From JBJXHG01 sp046160865 (GTDB lineage Bacteria; Planctomycetota; UBA1135; GCA-002686595): DNA of 59,135 bases. Location of the stretch: positions 1 through 59,135 of the forward strand of contig JBJXHG010000080.1 in NCBI GenBank assembly GCA_046160865.1, given 5' to 3'. The notes below the pieces were generated by a model. The model made no database searches, was not told where the DNA came from, and saw only the letters and a program-made list of their open reading frames with translations. This document shows, piece after piece, positions 17,090 to 24,428 of this stretch. How positions within the stretch are numbered: position 1 is the first letter of the stretch; each line of letters begins with the position of its first letter. A program made the position numbers and the translations under genes.

Positions 17090-19780
17090 TCAGCTCCCGG
17101 CGCCACTCGTCTCTTCGCCGCACGGAAGTTCACCGTCATCGTCTGCGGTGGCCGCCGACAGGATGGAGCTCGACCAACCGCGCGGCTCCTCGTCCGAACC
17201 GTCGTCTCCGATTCCGGCGGCGTGCATGCGCGCGACCAGCGTGTCGGGGTCCCAGCCGAGGTACAACGCCGCGCGCGACTTGTTCCACCGGCCTCCGGAC
17301 TTGCGGGTGGTGCGCAGCGCGGCGATGAGATCCGACCGCTCGGGGTGGCGCGAAGGCAAGCGGCGCACGAGGTCGAAGCCGAAGTGTGCCGCGACGTGCG
17401 CGACGTCGCTCGCGGTCACGGGCACGTCCGAGGCCGCACGCGCGCTCCACAGCACGAGCTTGAACACGACGTTCTCGAGCTCGCGCAGGTTGCCCGTCCA
17501 CGGTTGCCGCCAGAGCAGCGCGAGGGCTTCGTCCGCGAGCGCGGGCACGCGCACGTGCTCCTCCCGCGCGAAGCGCGCGGACTGCAGCTCGACGAGCGGC
17601 AGGATGTCGTCGCGCCGCGCCGCGAGGCCGGGCACCGCGAGCTGCAGGCGGTCGAGCCGCGCCGCGAGATCGTGACGCAGCTCGCCGCCGCGCGCGGCCG
17701 CCGTCAAGCCCACGCGCGTCGTCGCGAAAACGCGCGCGGCGCCGGGACGATCCTCGAGAGTCCGCAGCAGGTCCTCTTGCGACGTGGGCGCGAGGCGCTC
17801 GACGTCGTCGAGCACCATGCTGCCGCCGTCCGCGCGCGCGAGCGCCGCGGCCCAACCGCCGCGTTGCTGCTCGAGGCCGCAGCTGAGCACCTCGAGCGGT
17901 CCGTCGCGACTCGCGCTCTCGAAGTGGAGCCAACGCGCGAGCACTTGCTTGCCGCACGCCGCAGGTCCTGTCAAAACCACGGGCGCGCGCGAGCGCGCGG
18001 CGGCGATCAGGCGACCGGCGAACGCGCGAAAGTCCTCGCGGTACGCGTCGAACCAGACGTCGAAGCCGAAGCGCGCGCGGTGCCACGCTCGGAACTGCGC
18101 GAGTCGCAACGCAAGCCCTGCGCGTTCGACGCGCGCCTGGATGCGCGCAACGTCCGACGCGCGAAAGTCTCTTCGGCGGCTCGACTCGATCGCGAGCAAG
18201 CCGCACAGTCGCCGCTCCGCAGCCAGCGGAAACACGGCTCCCGAGCTCGCGTCGCCGTGGATCGCAAGGCGCGGATTCGGCTCGTCGTAGACGACCATCC
18301 CGCCCGCGAGCCGTGCCCGCACGAGCGCGCGCCGCGAACCGGGCGGACTGGCCGCGTCCGGCAAACCGTCGCCGCCTTCGGCCGCGAGGCACACGCTTTC
18401 GCCGCGCACCTCGAACCCCCACCAGCGCCGCTGCGCGGTCTTGATGCCGAGCTCTTGGACGAGGTCCTCGAACGCCGCGCGGACGAGCTCGCACGCTGCG
18501 TGCGGCGTCGGCGCTTCCGTGAGCGCACGTACGCCGTGCGTGGCCTCCACACGCGCTGCGAGCACCGGCGCGCGCCACGCAGCGGCGAGCTCGGCGAAGC
18601 GTGTCTCACTCGGCAACAAATGGTGCTCGCACTCCACGTGGAGCCAGCCCGCGACTTCGCCGTCGTCGTCGAGCACGGGCGCCAGCGCGAGCGCGCGCGT
18701 CGCCTCGCGCCCGAGCGTGCCACGCAGGACGCGCTCGCCGTGCTTGTGCTCGAGACACGACCGTGCGCCGACGAGCAGCGCGTGCTCGCGTTCGCTCTGC
18801 ACCGCCGCCGCACCTTCCCGCGCGACGATCCAGCTCGCGACATCCGCGCGCAGCGCCGGCGCGACATCGATCCACAGCGGACGCGCACCCTCGCCCGCGC
18901 GAAACGTGAAGACCGCCAGCACGGAGGCGCCGATCTCCGTCCGGTCGCGCAACGGCCCGTGCACCGCGCGCTCCCGTGCGTCGCGCGTCTTGCCGTTGAG
19001 CAGAGCTGCCCATTCGGGGCGCTGCGCGCGCAGCTCGACGAGCGCAGCCGGTAGCCAGCCGCTCCAGACTGGAAGCCCGCTCTGCGCGGCGCGCGCCGCT
19101 TCGATCTCGTTGCCGCACACGCACGCCCACACGAGCAGCTGACGTGCGCGCACGTCCGCGGGTACGCGCAGCACGTGCACGGCGAGCAACTCGCGCGCGT
19201 CGCGCAGCGCGCCACGATCGAGCAGGCATTCGGCGAGCGCACACACGAGCTCGGCGCGCGAGCCGGCGCGTTCCGGGGCGTCCAACGCGCCGCGCAGCAA
19301 GCGCTCGGCGGCGCGCGGACCCTCGCCGCAGTGCGCGAGGCGAGCGCGCCACCACTCCGCTGCAGTCGCATCCATGCGCGCGAGGCTCTCGATCAAGCGC
19401 GACGCGACGGACAGCGGTGACTCTGCCGGCTCCGGTACCCCCGCGAGCCAACCCGCGCGCGCACGGAACTCCGCCAGCGTCTGCCACGCGGCTTGCAGCG
19501 TCGATTCGGGCTCGCCGAGCCACAGGAACGAGTCCGGCGAGCTCGCCGCGTCGAGGTGATGGCGCAGCAGGTCGGTCAGCGCGCGCTGCAAAGCGTGGCC
19601 GTCCTGGCGCTCGAGTTCGCTCGAGGCATGCGCGTAGTCGACACCGACCGAGGCTGCGTGCGCCGGGCGCGCATCGTCGACGAGCAAGCGGAGGAAGCGT
19701 GTGACGCGGTGCGCGTGCTGCACGTCCACTTCCGCCGCGCCCGGCAGGAGCATCGTGATCGCGTCTTCCGACGGGATCAT
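17090..19780 (-). CDS. NtrC-like AAA+ regulator lacking the GAFTGA motif
   Basis: 896 residues. An N-terminal helical/TPR-like region (1-280) is followed by two GAF-like sensory segments (about 285-410 and 430-560), an AAA+ domain (about 585-800) and a C-terminal Fis-like helix-turn-helix (KSRAALYLGWDPDTLVARM, about 834-852). Walker A is GPAACGKQ (605-612); Walker B is GSMVLDD (653-659), not the usual GGTLFLDE. The stretch between them lacks ESELFG and GAFTGA, the loop that contacts sigma-54. NLRELENVV (764-772) is conserved. It is therefore unlikely to activate sigma-54 promoters, and may be a sensor ATPase or repressor-type regulator. The ATG at 19780 overlaps the stop of the preceding gene (ATGA). 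Confidence 0.83.
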   Translation of the reverse strand: MIPSEDAITMLLPGAAEVDVQHAHRVTRFLRLLVDDARPAHAASVGVDYAHASSELERQDGHALQRALTDLLRHHLDAASSPDSFLWLGEPESTLQAAWQTLAEFRARAGWLAGVPEPAESPLSVASRLIESLARMDATAAEWWRARLAHCGEGPRAAERLLRGALDAPERAGSRAELVCALAECLLDRGALRDARELLAVHVLRVPADVRARQLLVWACVCGNEIEAARAAQSGLPVWSGWLPAALVELRAQRPEWAALLNGKTRDARERAVHGPLRDRTEIGASVLAVFTFRAGEGARPLWIDVAPALRADVASWIVAREGAAAVQSEREHALLVGARSCLEHKHGERVLRGTLGREATRALALAPVLDDDGEVAGWLHVECEHHLLPSETRFAELAAAWRAPVLAARVEATHGVRALTEAPTPHAACELVRAAFEDLVQELGIKTAQRRWWGFEVRGESVCLAAEGGDGLPDAASPPGSRRALVRARLAGGMVVYDEPNPRLAIHGDASSGAVFPLAAERRLCGLLAIESSRRRDFRASDVARIQARVERAGLALRLAQFRAWHRARFGFDVWFDAYREDFRAFAGRLIAAARSRAPVVLTGPAACGKQVLARWLHFESASRDGPLEVLSCGLEQQRGGWAAALARADGGSMVLDDVERLAPTSQEDLLRTLEDRPGAARVFATTRVGLTAAARGGELRHDLAARLDRLQLAVPGLAARRDDILPLVELQSARFAREEHVRVPALADEALALLWRQPWTGNLRELENVVFKLVLWSARAASDVPVTASDVAHVAAHFGFDLVRRLPSRHPERSDLIAALRTTRKSGGRWNKSRAALYLGWDPDTLVARMHAAGIGDDGSDEEPRGWSSSILSAATADDDGELPCGEETSGAGS

Positions 19781-20277
19781 GACGCCGAGTGACGGATACC
19801 GGCCGCGAGTTGCGCGAGCTGCCGCACGGCGATCGTGAACGCCGGCCCGAGACGTTCGCGCTGCAGTGCATCCACTCGTGCGCACGCTTCGTCGGCCGAG
19901 CCTGCGGCGAGCGCTACGGCCGCGAGCAGGAAGCGCGCTTCGCTACCGGGATCGAGCGCGAGCGCCTGCAGGGCGAGCACGCGCGGGCCGCACGGACTCC
20001 GGCCTTGCGACCGTGCGCACGCGAGCAAGCACGCGGAGACCTCGTAACCGTCGGCGCGCGCCCACGCGATCTCCGCGCGCGCGCGCCGGCGCCAGGCGAC
20101 CGGATCCGGCGCACGCCAGCCGAGCACGCGCAGCGCCTCGACCTCGGCGAGCCGGGCGAAGCAGGCCTGGCGGAGCAGCAACGCCTCCTCGACCGCGTGC
20201 ACGCGCAACAGCTCGTCGTCGGCGCGCTTCGCGAGCACGCGTTCGACTTCTCCGTCGATCTCCATTCGTCGTGTCAT
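19777..20277 (-). CDS. Helical protein of unknown function
   Basis: A 166-residue Ala/Arg-rich helical protein (for example LGWRAPDPVAWRRRARAEIA and FLLAAVALAAGSADEACARV), resembling a short array of TPR/SEL-type helices. No catalytic motif and no signal peptide. The ATG at 20277 follows a GAGGAG site 7 bases upstream; an internal ATG at 20265 is possible. It sits between the sigma-like gene and the AAA+ regulator, with which it overlaps by four bases, so it probably takes part in the same regulatory unit. No family recognised. Confidence 0.7.
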   Translation of the reverse strand: MTRRMEIDGEVERVLAKRADDELLRVHAVEEALLLRQACFARLAEVEALRVLGWRAPDPVAWRRRARAEIAWARADGYEVSACLLACARSQGRSPCGPRVLALQALALDPGSEARFLLAAVALAAGSADEACARVDALQRERLGPAFTIAVRQLAQLAAGIRHSAS

Positions 20278-20288
20278 GACGTCGCTCC

Positions 20289-20939
20289 TCACTTCTCCGT
20301 CGTTCGCAGCACATCGAGCGCGCGGCGCGCACGCCGCGCGATCTCGGATGCATTCGTCCGTGCATCGGCGGCCAGGCGATCGAGCGCTCGGCCACGCACC
20401 ACCCAATCGAAGAACGCGCGTCGCTCGTCGATCGGCAAGCCATTGAACGCCGCACACGCGCCGCGCATGCGCGTGGGGTCGAGACCGAGCGGACGCGCGA
20501 GCGCTTCGAACGCCGACCCGGCGTCCGGCGGCGCGCCCGAGCGCGCCGCTTCGGCGTCCTCGCGCACGAGCTCGGCGAGAGCTTCGCGCACGCGCTCGTC
20601 GACCCACTCGTCGATGTCCGGCTTGCCGTGGTAGCGCATCGCGCCACGCGCACAGCGCGCGAGCGCTCGCAGGTGCGCGCGATCCGCGTCGACGAGCAAC
20701 GCTTCGTCGGCGAGCACGCGCGCGAGCCGTTGCCGGACGCCGAGCGGATCGCCCGGGACGAGCCGGCTCAGGACCTCGCGCGGCGAGCCGCCTGCGAACA
20801 GCCGCGACCATTTTGGACCGCGCGCGCGCGCCGCCGCTTCCGCGCTTTCGTCGAGCGGCAATCGGCCTTGTGTCAACGCGCTCGCGGCGCGGTCAGCCAC
20901 GCGCTCCGCGCGCGCAGCCGTCGTGTCGTTCCTCTCCAA
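20289..20939 (-). CDS. Sigma-region-4-like protein of unknown function
   Basis: 216 residues. The C-terminal 50 residues (LPIDERRAFFDWVVRGRAL, DRLAADARTNASEIARRARR, ALDVLR) follow the pattern of sigma-70 region 4: 'LP-x-x-R..F', a first helix, then a recognition helix ending in RAL..LR. A classical region 2 is not evident; the N-terminal part contains a hydrophilic helical stretch. The start is a TTG at 20939, supported by a strong GGAGGGAGGG sequence 7 bases upstream. It is the first gene of the operon with an unknown helical protein and the AAA+ regulator. It could be a divergent ECF-type sigma factor; this is a pattern-based guess. Confidence 0.65.
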   Translation of the reverse strand: MERNDTTAARAERVADRAASALTQGRLPLDESAEAAARARGPKWSRLFAGGSPREVLSRLVPGDPLGVRQRLARVLADEALLVDADRAHLRALARCARGAMRYHGKPDIDEWVDERVREALAELVREDAEAARSGAPPDAGSAFEALARPLGLDPTRMRGACAAFNGLPIDERRAFFDWVVRGRALDRLAADARTNASEIARRARRALDVLRTTEK

Positions 20940-21452
20940 TCGCGAACCCTCCCTCCGGACGTGCGCTCTCTCTCCCGTGATCGCGCTCGCCAGACGGTCG
21001 TCAGTCTAGCTGTGCCGGATTCGCGCGGGGAGGCGTCGGTCACTGCGAGCGGCGCGGAGAAACACGCGCCAGAGGCCGTTTTTCTCGGCGAAAACTCGTG
21101 CGAGCACGGAGGCCCGCGACGCGTGCCCCTCGCGCGCGCGGACGCTCGGACACCCAGGATTCCCCACTTCGCGCTGCGGTGTGGGGTCTCGAGAACGCGG
21201 TTGCCAGCAGTCCGTGGTGAAAGTGCTTCGAGCTCGAGAGTGGACGTTCGCGTCAGAACAAGGAGCGAGACCGCAGGCGAGTCGTCGAGATTCGCCGAGG
21301 ATCGAGCGACGCCGGGCTGGCGCGAACGGGCAACTTTCGGGCTGAGTGACTTTCACCACGGGCTGCTAGGATCCGCCGCGCGTCGCGAGTTCCGTGCATC
21401 GCCGTCGTTGCACGCGCCCCATCAGCCCGCTTTCCCCCGCACACGCTCATCC
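20940..21452. other. Divergent intergenic region upstream of fabI
   Basis: 513 bases without a supported gene, between a minus-strand regulatory operon and fabI. It contains a long inverted repeat at 21206-21367 and should hold both promoters. The short open frames inside it have no protein-like composition. Confidence 0.5.
21206..21367. repeat. 19-bp inverted repeat, intergenic repeat family
   Basis: AGCAGTCCGTGGTGAAAGT at 21206-21224 and ACTTTCACCACGGGCTGCT at 21349-21367 are complementary at 18 of 19 positions, with 124 bases between. The arms share the GTGGTGARA core with the repeats at 4.4, 16.8, 17.05 and 35.2 kb, but are oriented arms-inward here. No target-site duplication was seen. 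Confidence 0.68.
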
Positions 21453-22226
21453 ATGACCAAGCCCCTCGAAGGCAAGACCGGCGTCATCTTCGGAGTCGCG
21501 AACAAGCGCTCGATCGCGTGGGCGTGCGCGCAGTCGCTGGCGGACCAAGGCATGCGGCTCGCGTTCACGTTCGCGGGCGAGCGGCTCGAGAAGAGCGTGC
21601 GCGAGTTGGCCGCGGACGTCCCGAACTCGCTCGTCCTGCCGTGCGACGTGACGAAGGCCGAGACGATCGACGAGGTGTTCCGCGTCATCAAGCACGAGTT
21701 CGGCGGGCTCGACTCCGTCGTGCACGCGGTCGCGTTCGCCAAGCGCGAGGAGCTGCAGGGCGACTTCTTCAACACGACGAAGGAGGGCTACATGCTGGCC
21801 CACGAAGTCTCGTCGTACTCGCTGACCGCGATCACGCGCGCCGCACTGCCATTGATGGAGGGTCGCGGCGGCTCCATCGTCACGCTGACGTACATCGGCG
21901 GCGAGCGCGTGGTGCAGAACTACAACATCATGGGGATCGCGAAAGCGGCGCTCGAAGCGAGCGTGCGCTACCTCGCCCACGATCTCGGGCCGCGCGGCAT
22001 CCGCATCAACGCGATCAGCGCGGGACCGATCCGCACGCTGTCCGCGTCCGGCGTGCAAGGCTTCAGCGAGATCCTCGACCACATCGCATCGCACGCTCCG
22101 CTGCGCCGCAACGTCACCGCCGAGGAAGTTGGCGACGCGTGCATGTTCCTGTGCGGACCGCACTCGCGCGGGATCACCGGCAGCATCCTGTACGTCGACG
22201 CCGGCTATCACATCATGGGCGTGTGA
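21453..22226 (+). CDS. fabI: Enoyl-[acyl-carrier-protein] reductase (NADH) FabI
   Basis: A 257-residue short-chain dehydrogenase that performs the last reduction of each fatty-acid elongation cycle. The FabI-specific nucleotide-binding start GVANKRSIAWACAQSLA, the Tyr-x6-Lys active site (Y157-N-I-M-G-I-A-K164) and the earlier Tyr near T-Y-I-G-G-E-R-V (about 147) are all present. SYSLTAITRAALPLM and AISAGPIRTLSASG are typical. Length is normal. The ATG at 21453 gives the family N-terminus (MTKPLEGKTGVIFG). A single gene, divergent from the regulatory operon and followed by a lower-GC acquired-looking gene. Confidence 0.96.
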   Translation: MTKPLEGKTGVIFGVANKRSIAWACAQSLADQGMRLAFTFAGERLEKSVRELAADVPNSLVLPCDVTKAETIDEVFRVIKHEFGGLDSVVHAVAFAKREELQGDFFNTTKEGYMLAHEVSSYSLTAITRAALPLMEGRGGSIVTLTYIGGERVVQNYNIMGIAKAALEASVRYLAHDLGPRGIRINAISAGPIRTLSASGVQGFSEILDHIASHAPLRRNVTAEEVGDACMFLCGPHSRGITGSILYVDAGYHIMGV

Positions 22227-22353
22227 GGCGCGGCGGGCGGCACAAACAATCGACCGCGTGATGCACGGACACACAAGACCGTTAGCCGATCTCGGCAGCG
22301 ATGAAGCCTGCGACTTCGCCGCAGATTGAACTGTACTGACTCGACGAATCGTC

Positions 22354-23328
22354 ATGCACACGACTGAGAACGACAAAGAGTTCCGCAAATTCATCTACGA
22401 TCGTCAGAAGTCCAGATTTGAGCTATGCCTCTATCCCGGTACGACTTGGTGCACACAAGAGGTGATCAACGCACACTCAATTCAGAATCACGGTGTCCTC
22501 GAGAATCTCGTAGAGGACGGGCACGTTGCCGTGATTGGCATGCGCCACAATCTCGACAAGGGTCCGCAACCTGAGTTTCAGCTCCTCGGGAGACATCGAG
22601 CAACGACATTTTCGGGGCTATGCGGACCCCACGACCATCAGCTCTTCGAGCCAATTGACACAGCGCCTTTCGATCCCCTGCGAGAGGATCACAAGTTCTT
22701 GCTAGCGTACCGGTCGATCCTGCGCGAGGCGCACGCGCAGTGCCGAGCAGCACGACTCATTCAATCAACGTACAGCAAGGGAGTCGACTTGCGTCGATTC
22801 GACCCCAATACACCCGACGAGCCAATGACCAAGGCCACAACGGCGATGCTCGAGAGCTGGTGCTTCTTTCGACATCTGTGTTCATACCACGACGCGTATT
22901 GCTCGAATCAGTTGTCGGCAATCGAACACCATGTGTTGACCGTTAGCGACAGCCCGGGACAGTTCGCTGTGAGTGGGGCTTACGCGCTCATCGACAACAT
23001 GAGTCGGGCCGAGGACCGACTAGACTACAAGTGCGCGGCCTTGAATCTGTTCCCCAGCGGCGGCCAGACGATCTGCGTGTTGTCGTACCCAGCTTCCCAC
23101 AGGAGCCATTGGCTGGGCCAGATCAACGAGATGCACGCAACGGCGGGCGAGTACCGCAAGTACTACTTCTCCAAACTCGTCCTCCAGCATTGCGAAAACA
23201 CCGTGTTCGCACCGAGCTATGTCGCGGCGCTCTCCGAGGCGAAGAGGGCGAGCCTCCTTAAGTACTTCGCCGCCACGATGTCGCCGCAAAAGCAGGACTA
23301 CGAAGACGAGAATCTGTACCTGTTCTAG
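22354..23328 (+). CDS. HNH-like (treble-clef) protein, probably acquired
   Basis: 324 residues with clearly lower GC than all neighbours (roughly half G+C against about 70%). The N-terminal 110 residues show a metal-site pattern: C25-x7-C33, then INAHSIQ (H41), then FSGLCGPHDHQLFEPID (C90, H93). This arrangement recalls HNH/treble-clef nuclease-like proteins found in defence islands. The rest is helical with no motif I can name. The start ATG at 22354 has no clear ribosome site. It is flanked by fabI and leuB without mobile genes or repeats. It may be a stand-alone defence or nuclease gene; the function is inferred from the Cys/His pattern only. Confidence 0.75.
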   Translation: MHTTENDKEFRKFIYDRQKSRFELCLYPGTTWCTQEVINAHSIQNHGVLENLVEDGHVAVIGMRHNLDKGPQPEFQLLGRHRATTFSGLCGPHDHQLFEPIDTAPFDPLREDHKFLLAYRSILREAHAQCRAARLIQSTYSKGVDLRRFDPNTPDEPMTKATTAMLESWCFFRHLCSYHDAYCSNQLSAIEHHVLTVSDSPGQFAVSGAYALIDNMSRAEDRLDYKCAALNLFPSGGQTICVLSYPASHRSHWLGQINEMHATAGEYRKYYFSKLVLQHCENTVFAPSYVAALSEAKRASLLKYFAATMSPQKQDYEDENLYLF

Positions 23329-23357
23329 GTTCCGAAAGAGAACAACTCACGTAGCCG

Positions 23358-24428
23358 CTACACCCTTGCCGCGACCTGCTTCAGCTCGGCCGCGACCATG
23401 TTCCCGACTTCGCTCGTCGGGTGATCGCCGGTGTTCACGCCCTTGAGCTTCTTGCTGCGCAGGAGATCGACGACGACGTTCTCGATCGCGGCGCCGGCCT
23501 GCTTCTCGCCGAGGTAGTCGCACATCATGCCCGCAGCGAGGATCGCGGCGACGGGGCTCGCGACGTTCTTGCCCGCGTACTTGGGCGCGGAGCCGTGGAT
23601 CGGCTCGAACAAGGACACCTTGCCCGGGTGAATGTTGCCCGACGCCGCGAGACCCATCCCGCCTTGGATCATCGCGCCGAGGTCCGTGATGATGTCGCCG
23701 AACAAGTTCGCGCACACGGCGACGTCGAACCACTCCGGGTTCTTCACCATCCACATGCACGCCGCATCGATGTACGCGTGCTCGGTCTTGACGTCCGGAT
23801 AGTCCTTCGCGACCTCCGCGAACACGCGCGTCCAGATGTCCTGCGAACGCAGCGCATTCGCCTTGTCGATCATCGTCACCTGCTTGCGCTTGCGCGTGCG
23901 CGCGAGCTCGAACGCGTAGCGGATGATTCGCTCGGTCGCGTGGCGCGTGTACACCATCACCTGCGTCGCGACCTCGCTGTCGAGACCCTTGTGCGTGTAG
24001 CCGTAGGAGCCGGCGTACGCGCCCTCGGTGTTCTCGCGGCAGAAGATCATGTCGACGTGCTCGGGACCCTTGCCCTTCAGCGGGCAGAGGCGCTCGTCGT
24101 ACAGTCGCACCGGGCGCAAGTTGACGTAGAGATCGAGCTCGAAGCGCAGCTTCGCGATGATGCCGAACTCGATCAGACCTACGGGCGCGCGCGGATCGCC
24201 GATCGCACCGAGGTAGATCGCGTCCTTGTCCTTCTTGATCTCCTCGAACGCGCTCTCCGGGAAGATCTCCTTCGTCTTCAGGTAGTGGTCCGTGCCGAAC
24301 GGATACACCGTGCGCCGCGTGCGGAAGCCGAACACGTCGGCTGCGGTGTCGAGCACTTTCAGGGCCTCGTTCGTGACTTCCGGGCCGATGCCGTCGCCGG
24401 CGATCACTGCGATGTCGTACTCGGTCAT
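23358..24428 (-). CDS. leuB: 3-isopropylmalate dehydrogenase-like enzyme LeuB
   Basis: 356 residues of the isocitrate/isopropylmalate dehydrogenase family. DIAVIAGDGIGPEVTNEAL is the N-terminal signature; substrate and NAD elements include LRPVRLYDERLCPLKG, FCRENTEGAYAG, DKANALRSQDIW and NLFGDIITDLGAMIQGG, then EPIHGSAPKYAGKN. It oxidatively decarboxylates 3-isopropylmalate in leucine synthesis. The ATG at 24428 overlaps the stop of the LeuD-LeuC gene, which supplies the previous step. The R-E-N-T-E-G motif also occurs in tartrate/homoisocitrate dehydrogenases, so substrate preference is not certain, but the neighbour favours leucine synthesis. Confidence 0.9.
   Translation of the reverse strand: MTEYDIAVIAGDGIGPEVTNEALKVLDTAADVFGFRTRRTVYPFGTDHYLKTKEIFPESAFEEIKKDKDAIYLGAIGDPRAPVGLIEFGIIAKLRFELDLYVNLRPVRLYDERLCPLKGKGPEHVDMIFCRENTEGAYAGSYGYTHKGLDSEVATQVMVYTRHATERIIRYAFELARTRKRKQVTMIDKANALRSQDIWTRVFAEVAKDYPDVKTEHAYIDAACMWMVKNPEWFDVAVCANLFGDIITDLGAMIQGGMGLAASGNIHPGKVSLFEPIHGSAPKYAGKNVASPVAAILAAGMMCDYLGEKQAGAAIENVVVDLLRSKKLKGVNTGDHPTSEVGNMVAAELKQVAARV

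Noticed and set aside
21206..21367. Inverted repeat as the ends of an insertion sequence or MITE
   Set aside because: No target-site duplication and no transposase. The arms belong to the intergenic repeat family.
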